DNA of 54,597 nt. Source: Verrucomicrobiota bacterium (GTDB lineage: Bacteria > Verrucomicrobiota > Verrucomicrobiia > Limisphaerales > UBA1319). Below, one piece after another: positions 22,872 to 31,530 of this stretch. The DNA lies in NCBI GenBank assembly GCA_022711435.1, contig JAKLFB010000040.1, positions 1 to 54,597 on the forward strand. Reading direction: 5' to 3'. A model generated the notes under the pieces. It saw only the letters and a list, made by a program, of their open reading frames with translations, did not search any database and was not told the origin of the DNA. Each line of letters begins with the position of its first letter. Position 1 is the stretch's first letter. The position numbers and the translations under genes are program-made.

Positions 22872-25800
22872 TCAAGGCCAGTTGCGGAATGTGCCATCGA
22901 ATCCGATCACGTGCACCTGATCGGCTTCCCATGGGCGTTCAGGGCGGAGGTAGATGAGGCGGGTATTGCGCTGCTCGAGCTCGAGCCTGGCGGCGGCCGG
23001 CAGATCGGGTTCGAGGCCGGGCTCGAACAGGAAGTCGCCCCAGTAGGGCTTATGGAATGTCTGGCAAGTCTGCGACCAGTAGCTTTGGAGTAGCAAAGTG
23101 GAGCCGGTCAGGATGCCCGACATGGTTGTGGAGCCGAACCGCCAGAGGGTGGGGGTGAACCCGGTCATACCTCCTGGCCATTCCTGGGGTTTGTAGACGT
23201 AATCGATTGTGAAGTGCAACGCGTTGTAGGCCGTGAACGACGCGGTCTGGAACGACGGCAGGGCCGGATCGGCGGGCGGCACGGGCTCGAGTCGAACCGA
23301 ATCGCGAGCGGTGTGCGCCACCTCCTGCTTCCAGGAATCGAAGATCATTTGGGGCAGGGAATAATCGGCGCGCAAGGAGACTTCGAGATCGCTCAGGCAG
23401 AACACGGGGCACGAGTCGATCTGGGTGGCCCGGGGCAGAACCACCTCAAGACAGAAATCGATCCAGCCCATGGCGGTGTTCATGGACCAATGATCGCGCG
23501 AGCAGGGGCGCTGCCGGTCGTCCAGAGCGGTTTCATGCCAAGCACTGTCCCAGGAAGCCACCCTGCCGGCCGTGGCTGACAGCAGACCTTCGAGCGTGTG
23601 CTGCCAGTCGGTCCGGGTGAAAAAGCTGGATGCCAGCCCGGCCTCATTCAGCCAGCGGCTGGCGGTCTCGATTGACCATAGGGACTTGAGCCGGTGATGG
23701 GCGAAGACCGAGGCGCGCGGCCCTTGTGAAACCTGGAGTAGGACGGGCTCGTTGAGCAGGACCGGGTCGGCCGGCAGAGCCGGCGGCCGAGGCAGCGCGC
23801 GGATTTGTTTGATCACGAGCCAGTCGGGCGCGATCCGCTTGTATTCGAAGTCGAGGGTGAATTCAGACTTGGCAGGATAGTACGAGTGATAAGCGTCAGC
23901 CAACTGGACGAATAGCGCCTGGAAGGTGCGATACTGGGTTTCGTTGGCAAGGACCTGAGTCTCGCCGGGCGAAAGCAGGTTCGAGTTCTGGACGATTCGC
24001 GGGCCGGAAGTGACCTGAGGCGGCTGTCCCTCGGAGGTGATTTCAGCCACTTCGGGAATCGCATCGCCGGAGGGATTGGCGACGGGAACGGCGCCTTTTT
24101 GGGTTACCATGGTCGTTTCGAGCCGCCGGGAATCTCCGGCTCTCGAGCAGACGGCGGTGGCGACTCCGTTGGCGAGCTCGATTTCATCCGGGAACGAGTG
24201 ATGGACCAGAACGGCCATTCCGACCGCGGATTCATCGACCCGATGGCGCAGGCGTTCGATCACGGCATAATCGTTGTAGAAGCTGGCGAAGACCTTTCGG
24301 ATCGCGCGGAACACGCCTCGTTCCTTGGATTCGGCGGGATCGCACCGGCATGGGCCGGCATCGTTGTCGTCGAGGTCGTCGAGGAGGCATCCGCTAAAAC
24401 TGTCATACAGGCCGGCGCCAACGAACAGTTCGGTATCCTCGACGTTGGTCGAGCTGCGGAATCGGATGGGCTGGCCGGGAGCGAACACTGCCAGGGCTTC
24501 GAGAATGGCCGCTCGCTGCGCAGGGCTGAAATCGGCGACATCGGTGGTCCAGCGGCGGATTTCCGCCAGGTCGATGGCGAGGGCGGTGCGGTCGGCGGGG
24601 TAGGCGTAGCGGGAGATGCGCGCGGAAATCTCGGCGGCCAGCGTCTGACCCGTCGGCAGCGTTTGCTGGAGATAATCGTCCCAGAGATCGAACGTGAAGG
24701 CGATGGCGGGGCTGGGCGAGTGATCGGGAATCGTCCGCCGCAGGAATCCGGAGTTGGCAGCCTTGCCGCCGACATGCCGGATATCGGCCGGCGTCAAGGG
24801 ATCGACGGGCAGGCTGTAGGCGCCGCAGCGGGCGCGAGGCTGGATCGCGAGCGCGGGCACGTATTTCAAGGAGCGGATCTCTGTTTTCAGGGCGGGATCG
24901 ATCCCCTCGACGTCAATCGCTTTCACCCGGGGACGCAGATCGTCGATGCCAATGGGCTCGATGACTCGCAGCAGAATATCGTGGTTGAGCGCGGCCTGGA
25001 GCGTCTGGATCAGCGCCGGGTCGGTGGCATGCAGGAAGGGAACGCCATAGCTGCGCGCGAGGATGGCGGCATGCGAATTCGGTGTGGAAGGCGACAGGCA
25101 GACGATCCCGGCCAGAACAGGCAGTTCGGCGGGCACCTGGTCGGTCAGGAGGATGTCGTCGTGCTTGAGGCGGCCGTCGCGGAATGCCCCTTCGATTTCG
25201 GCGCCGGCAAGCCAGCGCAGGCGGCCGATCCCCCAGCCATGGCTGTAGATGTTTTCGCCCTCGAGCCATTGCTGAACGGTGCCCAGCGGAAGTCCTCGGG
25301 CCGCGAACCACGCGGCATCCGCCCTTGCGGCTTCGGTTTGCGTGAACGTGGGCATGTAGAAGCGACGGGCGCCCGCGGGCTTCTCGATGGCGGCGTCGAC
25401 GGCTTCCGCCAGGAACCGGATCATCTCGCGCGGGTAGGGATCCTCCCCCGCGAACTCGAATCCGTATTCGAGGGTGTCGGGATCGAACAGGAGCGATCCG
25501 ATGACTGCGACCTGGCCGCTGGCATGCAGCGTGGCGGCGTCATAGACGGCCGGGCCGATGCCAAGAAACGGGTCGAGGAGCGTCGTGGCGAACGCGTAGT
25601 GAAGGGGATGTTCGCGGGTGTTCTGGAAGATCACCTGGGTTGGATCGCTTCGAAAGACAGTGAACTTGACCCAATTGATCCGCTCGAGATCGGAGAGAGG
25701 ATTCGGCGTTGTCCAGATGTTCGTATGATCCCAAAACGCATCGTCCAGGAGGCGGATCCGGTTTTTCCACTGCGGGGCGGGGGTCAGAACGAGTGGTTCG

Positions 25801-26084
25801 TGGATGGCGATGCGGTAGAACCGCTGATCTGTCCTCGGATCGATGCCGTCCTCGACGAATGACCAGGCAGCATTCGTGGAGGCATGGATGGGGATCCAGG
25901 AAGCGAGATCGGACGAGAACTCGAGCACGGCGATATTTCCCGGCGCTCCTTCGGCTTCAAGCTGGATGCTGCCGGAGGCCGGATCCGCAGCGATGGAACG
26001 AAACGAAGCCGCGCTCGCTCCGGCCGCCGGGATCCACGCTGCCAGGAACCCCGCGCCCGCCGAAGCGATCAGAAGGGATTTCAC
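22872..26084 (-). CDS. Secreted protein with PEP-utiliser His and PPDK ATP-grasp domains
   Basis: This is a 1070-residue protein starting with GTG; the GTG overlaps the TGA of the upstream gene (GTGA), so it is translationally coupled. A signal peptide (LLIASAGAGFLAAWIPAAGASA) leads to a tail-like module (FSSDLASWIPIHAS...FYRIAI). Around residue 333 is a PEP-utiliser mobile domain with TPNSHAAILARSYGVPF, the phosphohistidine motif. Around residue 440-700 is a pyruvate phosphate dikinase PEP/pyruvate-binding (ATP-grasp) domain: GGKAANSGFLRR, IRFRSSTNVEDTELFVGAGLYDSFSG, KVFASFYNDYAVIERLRHRVDESAVGMAVLVHHSF, then LTLDFEYKRI...IKQIR. The last ~350 residues are unassigned. Histidine domain before ATP-grasp is the order of glucan water dikinases, not of PPDK. 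No cytosolic location seems likely given the signal. Confidence 0.7.
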   Translation of the reverse strand: MKSLLIASAGAGFLAAWIPAAGASAASFRSIAADPASGSIQLEAEGAPGNIAVLEFSSDLASWIPIHASTNAAWSFVEDGIDPRTDQRFYRIAIHEPLVLTPAPQWKNRIRLLDDAFWDHTNIWTTPNPLSDLERINWVKFTVFRSDPTQVIFQNTREHPLHYAFATTLLDPFLGIGPAVYDAATLHASGQVAVIGSLLFDPDTLEYGFEFAGEDPYPREMIRFLAEAVDAAIEKPAGARRFYMPTFTQTEAARADAAWFAARGLPLGTVQQWLEGENIYSHGWGIGRLRWLAGAEIEGAFRDGRLKHDDILLTDQVPAELPVLAGIVCLSPSTPNSHAAILARSYGVPFLHATDPALIQTLQAALNHDILLRVIEPIGIDDLRPRVKAIDVEGIDPALKTEIRSLKYVPALAIQPRARCGAYSLPVDPLTPADIRHVGGKAANSGFLRRTIPDHSPSPAIAFTFDLWDDYLQQTLPTGQTLAAEISARISRYAYPADRTALAIDLAEIRRWTTDVADFSPAQRAAILEALAVFAPGQPIRFRSSTNVEDTELFVGAGLYDSFSGCLLDDLDDNDAGPCRCDPAESKERGVFRAIRKVFASFYNDYAVIERLRHRVDESAVGMAVLVHHSFPDEIELANGVATAVCSRAGDSRRLETTMVTQKGAVPVANPSGDAIPEVAEITSEGQPPQVTSGPRIVQNSNLLSPGETQVLANETQYRTFQALFVQLADAYHSYYPAKSEFTLDFEYKRIAPDWLVIKQIRALPRPPALPADPVLLNEPVLLQVSQGPRASVFAHHRLKSLWSIETASRWLNEAGLASSFFTRTDWQHTLEGLLSATAGRVASWDSAWHETALDDRQRPCSRDHWSMNTAMGWIDFCLEVVLPRATQIDSCPVFCLSDLEVSLRADYSLPQMIFDSWKQEVAHTARDSVRLEPVPPADPALPSFQTASFTAYNALHFTIDYVYKPQEWPGGMTGFTPTLWRFGSTTMSGILTGSTLLLQSYWSQTCQTFHKPYWGDFLFEPGLEPDLPAAARLELEQRNTRLIYLRPERPWEADQVHVIGFDGTFRNWP

Positions 26085-27316
26085 GGGATGACGGTTTTCG
26101 GGGGGGCAGGATTGGCTCTTGCGGCGGCGGCGGTGGCGGCATCGAGGAGGTGGCGCAGGTCCTTGTCGGCTTCGCGGAATGCGGCGTTCAGCAACGGATC
26201 GTTTTGGACATAGTCCTTGGTCAGGTATGCCTGGGTGAGGGCGTAGCGCTGGGCGACGATCGGGAGATCTTCAGGCGTCGGAACCTTCCGATTGACCAGG
26301 CCATCCTGATTGAGGTCTTCGATGAGATTGCGGCGCTGGTCGGGGGTGAGCGACGGGTCGAGTGCGGCCGTGTGGAACAACTCGGCGGCCTGGAGATCGG
26401 TTCCCACATAAGCCAGCGCCAGCCGGGCCAAGGGTTCCTTGCTGCCGGGCTGCGCCAGCCGGATGTCCTGGTAGGTGCGGGCGGCGAGGGCGACGCTTTC
26501 CGGGCCGAGCGTCTGCTGCAAATATCGCAACGCGCTGACATCGAGCCGGCCATCGGCCTGCACCAGTTGTGCCTGGGCATCGGGCACAAAAGACGGATCG
26601 CTGAAGCGCTGGAGAACGCCAAAGAGATAATCGCGGTCCAAGCGGTCCGGCGTGGAGTTCCCGGACAACAGTGTGCGGGCCGTTTCCAGAGCGAGGGTCT
26701 GGTACTGCCCCGGCGCCAGCTCTTCGAGGGCCTGGGTGAGGTAGGCCACCTCGATCCCTCGAGTCGAGCGGCCGAGGTTTTCTGCCAGCAGGTTCTCCGC
26801 ATCGGCGCCGCCAATCTGTCGCGCGACGTCAAAGAGCGCAAATCGCAGCGAGGCTGGAACGAGCGCATCGGTGAGCGATCGGATGTCTCGAGGGACTTTG
26901 CCGCCGAGAGATTCGTAGGCGACATCCTGGCCGGTCGCCAGGAACTGGCGTATGGCCGGCAGCGCCGATGGCCCTGCTTGCGCAAGCTGATCCAGCAGCG
27001 CCAATGCGTGCCGAGCAGTGCGGGTTTGACCCGGCTTGATCGGCAGAGCGACCAGTTGGTTCAGAAGCGCCTGGGGATCGTCCGCAAGAGCAGTTGGAGG
27101 CGGCGGCGGATTGGATCTTGGGGCAATCGGTCCAGCCGGACGTCCGGGGCGCGCCTGGTCCAATGCCTTGTGGAACTGTGACCTCTCGGATTCCCAAGAG
27201 GCTCGCTCGGTGGCGAGCTCACGCGCCAAACGATCGGCTTGCCGGTGACTTGCCCACAACGCCAGGAGAGCCAGTCCAACGCCAGCCAAACCAAGGACCA
27301 CATGGAGAGATTTCAT
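26081..27316 (-). CDS. Membrane-anchored helical protein of unknown function
   Basis: This is a 411-residue protein from the ATG at 27316; further upstream the frame is antisense to the lyase and non-coding. MKSLHVVLGLAGVGLALLALWASHRQ is an N-terminal anchor, followed by a short coiled coil (RLARELATERASWESERSQFHKAL) and a proline-rich linker (RSNPPPPPTALADD). The rest is helical, with repeats reminiscent of TPR/HEAT (RHALALLDQLAQAG, LTQALEELAPGQYQTLALETARTLL, DLQAAELFHTAALDPSLTPDQRRNLIEDL). No enzyme motif is seen. It is coupled to the dikinase-like gene by GTGA overlap, so it may be its partner or a periplasmic scaffold. Confidence 0.7.
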   Translation of the reverse strand: MKSLHVVLGLAGVGLALLALWASHRQADRLARELATERASWESERSQFHKALDQARPGRPAGPIAPRSNPPPPPTALADDPQALLNQLVALPIKPGQTRTARHALALLDQLAQAGPSALPAIRQFLATGQDVAYESLGGKVPRDIRSLTDALVPASLRFALFDVARQIGGADAENLLAENLGRSTRGIEVAYLTQALEELAPGQYQTLALETARTLLSGNSTPDRLDRDYLFGVLQRFSDPSFVPDAQAQLVQADGRLDVSALRYLQQTLGPESVALAARTYQDIRLAQPGSKEPLARLALAYVGTDLQAAELFHTAALDPSLTPDQRRNLIEDLNQDGLVNRKVPTPEDLPIVAQRYALTQAYLTKDYVQNDPLLNAAFREADKDLRHLLDAATAAAARANPAPPKTVIP

Positions 27317-27368
27317 GGGCGGACTAAGGATCAGCATACACCAGTGCCGCCCGATTGCCAGACTGAAC

Positions 27369-29243
27369 CTACCGCAACCGGGCGGATGGACCCGGAGAAG
27401 GCGCCATGCCTTCGCCGAGGTAGAACCCGGGCTGAGGCGTTTTGTTATAGACCACGTTCTGGGCGGCGACGGCGAGGCGGTATTGGGGATCGTGCATGAG
27501 GGTGGGGAGGCGGTGGCGGGTGAGGACGGTGGTCGAGTAGAGGCGCAAGGAGCGGCCGTCGGGCGAGGGGAAGATGACTTCCTCGCGCCAGTCGCCGAGG
27601 AGATCGGCGGCGAGCGTGGGGGCGCGGGATCGGCTCCAGCCTTCGGCCCGGAAGAGCCGCTCCTCGATCCCTTGGTTCCAGTTCCATTTCGTGATGGTGC
27701 TGCCGGAGAGCAGTTCGCGGAGAAGATCGCCGTCCCACCAGATGGCCCAGCCGGTCGATCGGGGCGCCGGGCCGATGATCCGGCCGCCGGCGTCCCGCAG
27801 CCCTCCCGGGCCGTCCCAGGACTCGCAGCCGCGGTGGCGCGGATCGATGTCGGCGACCATGGCGGCTGCCACGTCGATCCCAGGGCTGTGAGTCCAAATG
27901 GGCTGGCCGGTGCGGGCGTCGTGGAGCCCAGCGCCCGGCGTCTGGAACCGCACGGTATCGTCTTCGTTTTCCGTGATAAGGAACAGCTCGAGCCCGGGCC
28001 GATCGGGATCGAAATCGCCCAGGTGCATGGTATCCCCGTGGCGCCGGCCGGTCGAGTAGAGCCCCCTGCCATCGTCGTCGACCGTCATGGCATGATAGAT
28101 GATCTCGTCTTTTCCATCCCCATCCACGTCCGCCACGGCGAGCGAGTGCCCGCCCATGCCGGAGAAGGGAGATGCGTTCGCGAACGGCGGGCGGCTGATG
28201 CCGGAATCGAAGATCCAGCGGTTGGACAGGGTTCCGTTGCGCCAGTCCCAGGCCGCGATGACCGTGCGCCCGTAAACGCCGCGGCACATGACTGCGCTCG
28301 GCCGCTGGCCATCGAGATAGGCGATGCAGGCCAGAAAGCGATCGCATCGGTTGCCATAATCGTCGCTGCCGCCGTTGCCGCCGATGCCGCCCCAGCCATC
28401 GATCGGATCCCGGCCAGGGATGTAGTCCGCGGTCTTCAGCGCGGCGCCGGTCCGGCCGTCGAAGATGGTGAAGTGCTCCGGCCCTTCGAGGATGCGTCCA
28501 TATTTGCGGCTGGTTTCCTGGCGATTGCGCCAGTCCTTGGCCGGATCACCAAGGACAGTGCCGGCGCCATCCCGGGTGCCGTCGGCGGTCTTGCATGCCA
28601 GCTCGGCCCGGCCATCGCCGTCGAGGTCGTAGACCATGAACTGGGTGTAGTGCTCGCCCTCGCGAATGTTGATCCCGAGATCGATTCGCCACAGGCGTGT
28701 GCCATCGAGTTCGTAGGCGTCCAGAACGGGCGTGCCTGTGATGCCCGCAAAGGCGTTATCCCGCGGGCGTGAGACCTGGTGCAGAACGATCTCGTAGTCG
28801 CCATCCCCATCGAGGTCGGCGACCGAGGCGTCGCCGGGGCGGTAGTCGGGGAGGGGCTGGATTGGGATCTCGAGGTAAGTCCGATCCCAGGCGCGCACGG
28901 GTTTCGTGGGCTTGGATTCGCGGCCTTCGAGGACGGAGCGGATCGAGTATTCGACCGGTTGATCGGGCGGGGCCTCCCGATCGATCAGGCAGGTCGGGTC
29001 CGCGATCGGCTCGGGATTGACTCGGACAGGCGCTCCACCGCTGGCGCTGCGATACAGGTTGAATGCCTGGCTAGCAGGATCCGTCCCCAGCAGCCGCCAG
29101 GAGACGAACACGCCGCCTTCCGCAAGGCGCATGGCCACCAATCCCCGGGAAAGCGATTCCATCTGTCGCTGCGCGCGAGCCGATGGATCCGACATGAACG
29201 CGGCGCAAAGAGCCAAAGCCAGCAGCTTGAGGTGGGCGTGCAT
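27369..29243 (-). CDS. Secreted rhamnogalacturonan lyase, PL11 family
   Basis: This is a 624-residue protein with a signal peptide (LLALALCAAFMSDPSARAQ). The PL11 fold follows: MESLSRGLVAMRL, FVSWRLLGTD, AFNLYRSASGG, YLEIPIQPLPDYRPGDASVADLDGDGDYEIVLH, GTRLWRIDLGINIREGEHYTQFMVYDLDGDG, ACKTADGTRDG, GGNGGSDDYGNRCDRFLACIAYLDG, ADVDGDGKDEIIYHAMTVDDDG, and DLLGDWREEVIFPSPDG, then a terminal part with a beta-propeller fold and many D-G-D-G calcium sites. These are the marks of YesW/YesX lyases. It eliminates the rhamnose-galacturonate bonds of pectin rhamnogalacturonan I. It suggests a plant-polysaccharide diet. It is separated from the upstream DEAD gene by 166 bases without an obvious promoter. 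Confidence 0.9.
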   Translation of the reverse strand: MHAHLKLLALALCAAFMSDPSARAQRQMESLSRGLVAMRLAEGGVFVSWRLLGTDPASQAFNLYRSASGGAPVRVNPEPIADPTCLIDREAPPDQPVEYSIRSVLEGRESKPTKPVRAWDRTYLEIPIQPLPDYRPGDASVADLDGDGDYEIVLHQVSRPRDNAFAGITGTPVLDAYELDGTRLWRIDLGINIREGEHYTQFMVYDLDGDGRAELACKTADGTRDGAGTVLGDPAKDWRNRQETSRKYGRILEGPEHFTIFDGRTGAALKTADYIPGRDPIDGWGGIGGNGGSDDYGNRCDRFLACIAYLDGQRPSAVMCRGVYGRTVIAAWDWRNGTLSNRWIFDSGISRPPFANASPFSGMGGHSLAVADVDGDGKDEIIYHAMTVDDDGRGLYSTGRRHGDTMHLGDFDPDRPGLELFLITENEDDTVRFQTPGAGLHDARTGQPIWTHSPGIDVAAAMVADIDPRHRGCESWDGPGGLRDAGGRIIGPAPRSTGWAIWWDGDLLRELLSGSTITKWNWNQGIEERLFRAEGWSRSRAPTLAADLLGDWREEVIFPSPDGRSLRLYSTTVLTRHRLPTLMHDPQYRLAVAAQNVVYNKTPQPGFYLGEGMAPSPGPSARLR

Positions 29244-29409
29244 GTTGCATGGAGGCTTTCAGATTTGGGCGGCGTTGGCAAGAGGCTGAAGCAGGCCGCG
29301 GGCTGCGGAGTTCAGGGCGCGTGCCTGTTGGCTCGGGGAAGGATCGAGGGGCGGCGGGCTGGTTCCTCGATGATGCTCGTGGGGCCCCTGACAAGGGTCA
29401 GAGGCCGGG

Positions 29410-30648
29410 CTAGCGGCGGCGGCGCCGGGCAGGGCCGCAGTAATAGCCGCCGCTGAGGCGGACCGCGCGGACCTTTCCGGGGTAGCCAGCGGGCGCGCCA
29501 GGACGGTCTTGTTCGAACAGTGCGGTGTAATCGTACGAGTAAGCGTCGAGCTTCTGCCTGGGGATTTTCTGGCCGATGAACCGCTCGATGGCGAAGACAT
29601 GGGGAGCGTCTTCGGCGACCATCAGGGTGAAGGCGTCGCCGGCGGCCATGGCCCGGCCCGTGCGCCCGATGCGATGCACGTAATCCTCCGGATGCTGAGG
29701 GACATCGAAGTTGACGACATGGCTGACCTCGACCAGATCGAGGCCGCGGGCGGCGATGTCGGTGGCGACGAGCACCTCGAATCGGCCGTCCCGGAAGCCG
29801 CGCAAGGCGAGCTCCCGCTCGCTCTGAGTGCGGTTGGAATGGAGGACGGTGACGGCGTGCTGGTGTCGTTTCAGAAGGTTGGCGATGCGATCGGCGCGGT
29901 CCTTGGTGCGGCAGAAAACGATCACGGAATCGTAATTGACGCGCTTGAGCAGCTCGAGGAGGAGGTCGGACTTCTGGGACTCGGCGACGGGGTAGATGAC
30001 GTGCTTGACGGTTTCAGCCGGGGACCGCCGGACACCGATCTCGACGGTTTGCGGCTTCTTCATCGCCCAGGAGATGAGAGACTCGATCTGGGGCGGGATC
30101 GTGGCGGAGAAGAGGGAGGTCTGGCGCTCGCGCGGACATTTCTCGAGGATGCGCCGGACGTCGGGCAGGAAGCCCATATCGAGCATGCGGTCGGCCTCGT
30201 CGAGGATGACGTGGCGGACGGCGTCGAGCCGGCAGTTGCCTTGGCGGAGGTGGTCGAGGAGCCGGCCGGGGGTGGCGACGAGGATGTCGACGCCCTCTTT
30301 CAGGGCCTGGTTTTGGCGCCCGTAGCCGACGCCGCCGTAGATGACGGCGACGCGCAGGTCGGTGAAACGGGCGAAATCGCGAAACGCGGTCTCGACCTGG
30401 GCAGCCAGCTCCCGGGTGGGCTCGAGCACCAGGACCCTGGGGCGGGGCTGATGCGATCCGAGCAGGGAGAGGATCGGCAGGGCGAACGCAGCGGTCTTGC
30501 CGGTGCCGGTCTGGGCGCAGCCGATGACGTCCGCGCCGCCGAGGTAGAGCGGGATGACGCGAAGCTGAATGGGCATCGGATCGGTGTAACCTGCGGCGCG
30601 AACTCCCTGGAGGATTCGCTCTGGCAAGCCGAGAGATTTGAACGGCAT
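29410..30648 (-). CDS. DEAD-box ATP-dependent RNA helicase
   Basis: This is a 412-residue protein from the ATG at 30648 (MPFKSLGLPERILQGVRAAG). The helicase core is complete: Q-motif PMPIQLRVIP, motif I AQTGTGKT, PTRELA, GG, TPGRLLD, DEAD in VILDEADRMLDMGF, SAT, then domain 2 with VIVFCRTKDRADRIANLL, ATDIAARGLDL, and HRIGRTGR. A short basic tail (GPARRRRR) may bind RNA. The nearest relative is the RhlE/DbpA type. It unwinds RNA in ribosome assembly or mRNA turnover. It is followed on the same strand, 40 bases upstream, by the LpxB-N-like gene. Confidence 0.92.
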   Translation of the reverse strand: MPFKSLGLPERILQGVRAAGYTDPMPIQLRVIPLYLGGADVIGCAQTGTGKTAAFALPILSLLGSHQPRPRVLVLEPTRELAAQVETAFRDFARFTDLRVAVIYGGVGYGRQNQALKEGVDILVATPGRLLDHLRQGNCRLDAVRHVILDEADRMLDMGFLPDVRRILEKCPRERQTSLFSATIPPQIESLISWAMKKPQTVEIGVRRSPAETVKHVIYPVAESQKSDLLLELLKRVNYDSVIVFCRTKDRADRIANLLKRHQHAVTVLHSNRTQSERELALRGFRDGRFEVLVATDIAARGLDLVEVSHVVNFDVPQHPEDYVHRIGRTGRAMAAGDAFTLMVAEDAPHVFAIERFIGQKIPRQKLDAYSYDYTALFEQDRPGAPAGYPGKVRAVRLSGGYYCGPARRRRR

Positions 30649-30688
30649 GGCGGATGTTATGCCATCGAGACGGGCGCGAGGGAAGGTT

Positions 30689-31087
30689 TTAATGATCGGG
30701 CAGCCGGCCGCCGCACTGGGAGCAGTAGCGGGAGGGGGGAGGGCACGGCCAATGGCAGCCGGGGCAATCGTGGTGGGCAGCCAGGTGGCGCTTGTGGATG
30801 ATGAGGTTGCGGATGTAGGGGATCCAGGTGAAGGCGTAAGCGAAAATGAAGACCGAGTCCCGCTGGTAAAAGAGGGCGTAGCAGAACAGGAGGAAGGCGC
30901 CCGCCAGGCTGAGCCACCAGAAGGCGGCCGGAACGATGACCTGTTTGCGCCGCTCGGTGGCGTACCATTGCACGAGAAACCGGGACGTGAACGTGAGGTT
31001 GCCAAGCCAGCCCACGATCTTCCAGAAATGCCACTCGATGCCCAAGAGCTTGCCTCGGATCACCAGGAGGTCCATCAGCCAGTCCAT
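30689..31087 (-). CDS. LpxB N-terminal-domain (LAB_N) membrane protein with zinc ribbon
   Basis: This is a 132-residue protein starting MDWLMDLLVIRG. The body matches the lipid-A-disaccharide synthase N-terminal domain that also occurs alone: KIVGWLGNLTFTSRFLVQWYATERRKQVIVPAAFWWLSLAGAFLLFCYALFYQRDSVFIFAYAFTWIPYIRNLII. It has three transmembrane helices. After KRHLAAHHD comes a C-terminal C-x2-C zinc-ribbon pair (CPGCHW... YCSQCGGR), not usual in this family. The start codon is 12 bases from the terminus of the full-length element D, which thus forms the whole upstream region. No Shine-Dalgarno is seen. The role is unknown, possibly lipid flipping or lipid A related. Confidence 0.8.
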   Translation of the reverse strand: MDWLMDLLVIRGKLLGIEWHFWKIVGWLGNLTFTSRFLVQWYATERRKQVIVPAAFWWLSLAGAFLLFCYALFYQRDSVFIFAYAFTWIPYIRNLIIHKRHLAAHHDCPGCHWPCPPPSRYCSQCGGRLPDH

Positions 31088-31099
31088 AGCCGGGTATAT

Positions 31100-31378
31100 T
31101 AAGGGTCTGTGCGAAAATTGCTTCCGATTTTGGCGGGAGCGCCGCCGGGCCCGATGCGAGGCGCGAGGGAGGGAGTGTATCCTCCTGCGATACTCGACCG
31201 ACCGAGCAACAAAGCAGATGGCCCGGCGCCGCCCCGCCCCTGCGGGCTGAGGGCCTTGGGTGGGCTGGCTTTGTTGCTCCTCGCTCACAGACCGCGCGGG
31301 TATGCTCGCTCGTCGCGCCTTGCCAGCCCGCCCAATCCCCTCCAGCAAAATCGGAATTAACTTTCGCACAGACCCTAA
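31100..31378 (+). repeat. Full-length copy D (279 bp) of the CAGACCCTAA element
   Basis: This has the same 279-base length and order as copy C, with terminal inverted repeats TAAGGGTCTGTGCGAAAATT and AACTTTCGCACAGACCCTAA. The internal stem is perfect here: GAGCAACAAAGC (31204-31215) with GCTTTGTTGCTC (31268-31279). It fills the upstream region of the LpxB-N-like gene; the following 152 bases up to the efflux operon contain nothing I recognise. Confidence 0.9.
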
Positions 31379-31530
31379 TCTGCAGGAGGCCGGAAGACAA
31401 AACATTTTGCCGATCCGCTGGCGGGGCAGCCGTTCCGGATCGCCGAGCCGGCGGTGGAGGAGCGCGAGGATGCCGATGCCGCAAGGCCGGCGCCCGCCTC
31501 CTGGCGCGGGCGGACCGACTCCGGCGGCTG

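Noticed and set aside
24099..25862. Plus-strand frame of 587 codons opposite the dikinase-like gene
   Set aside because: The minus strand holds recognisable PEP-utiliser and ATP-grasp motifs; the plus frame has none.
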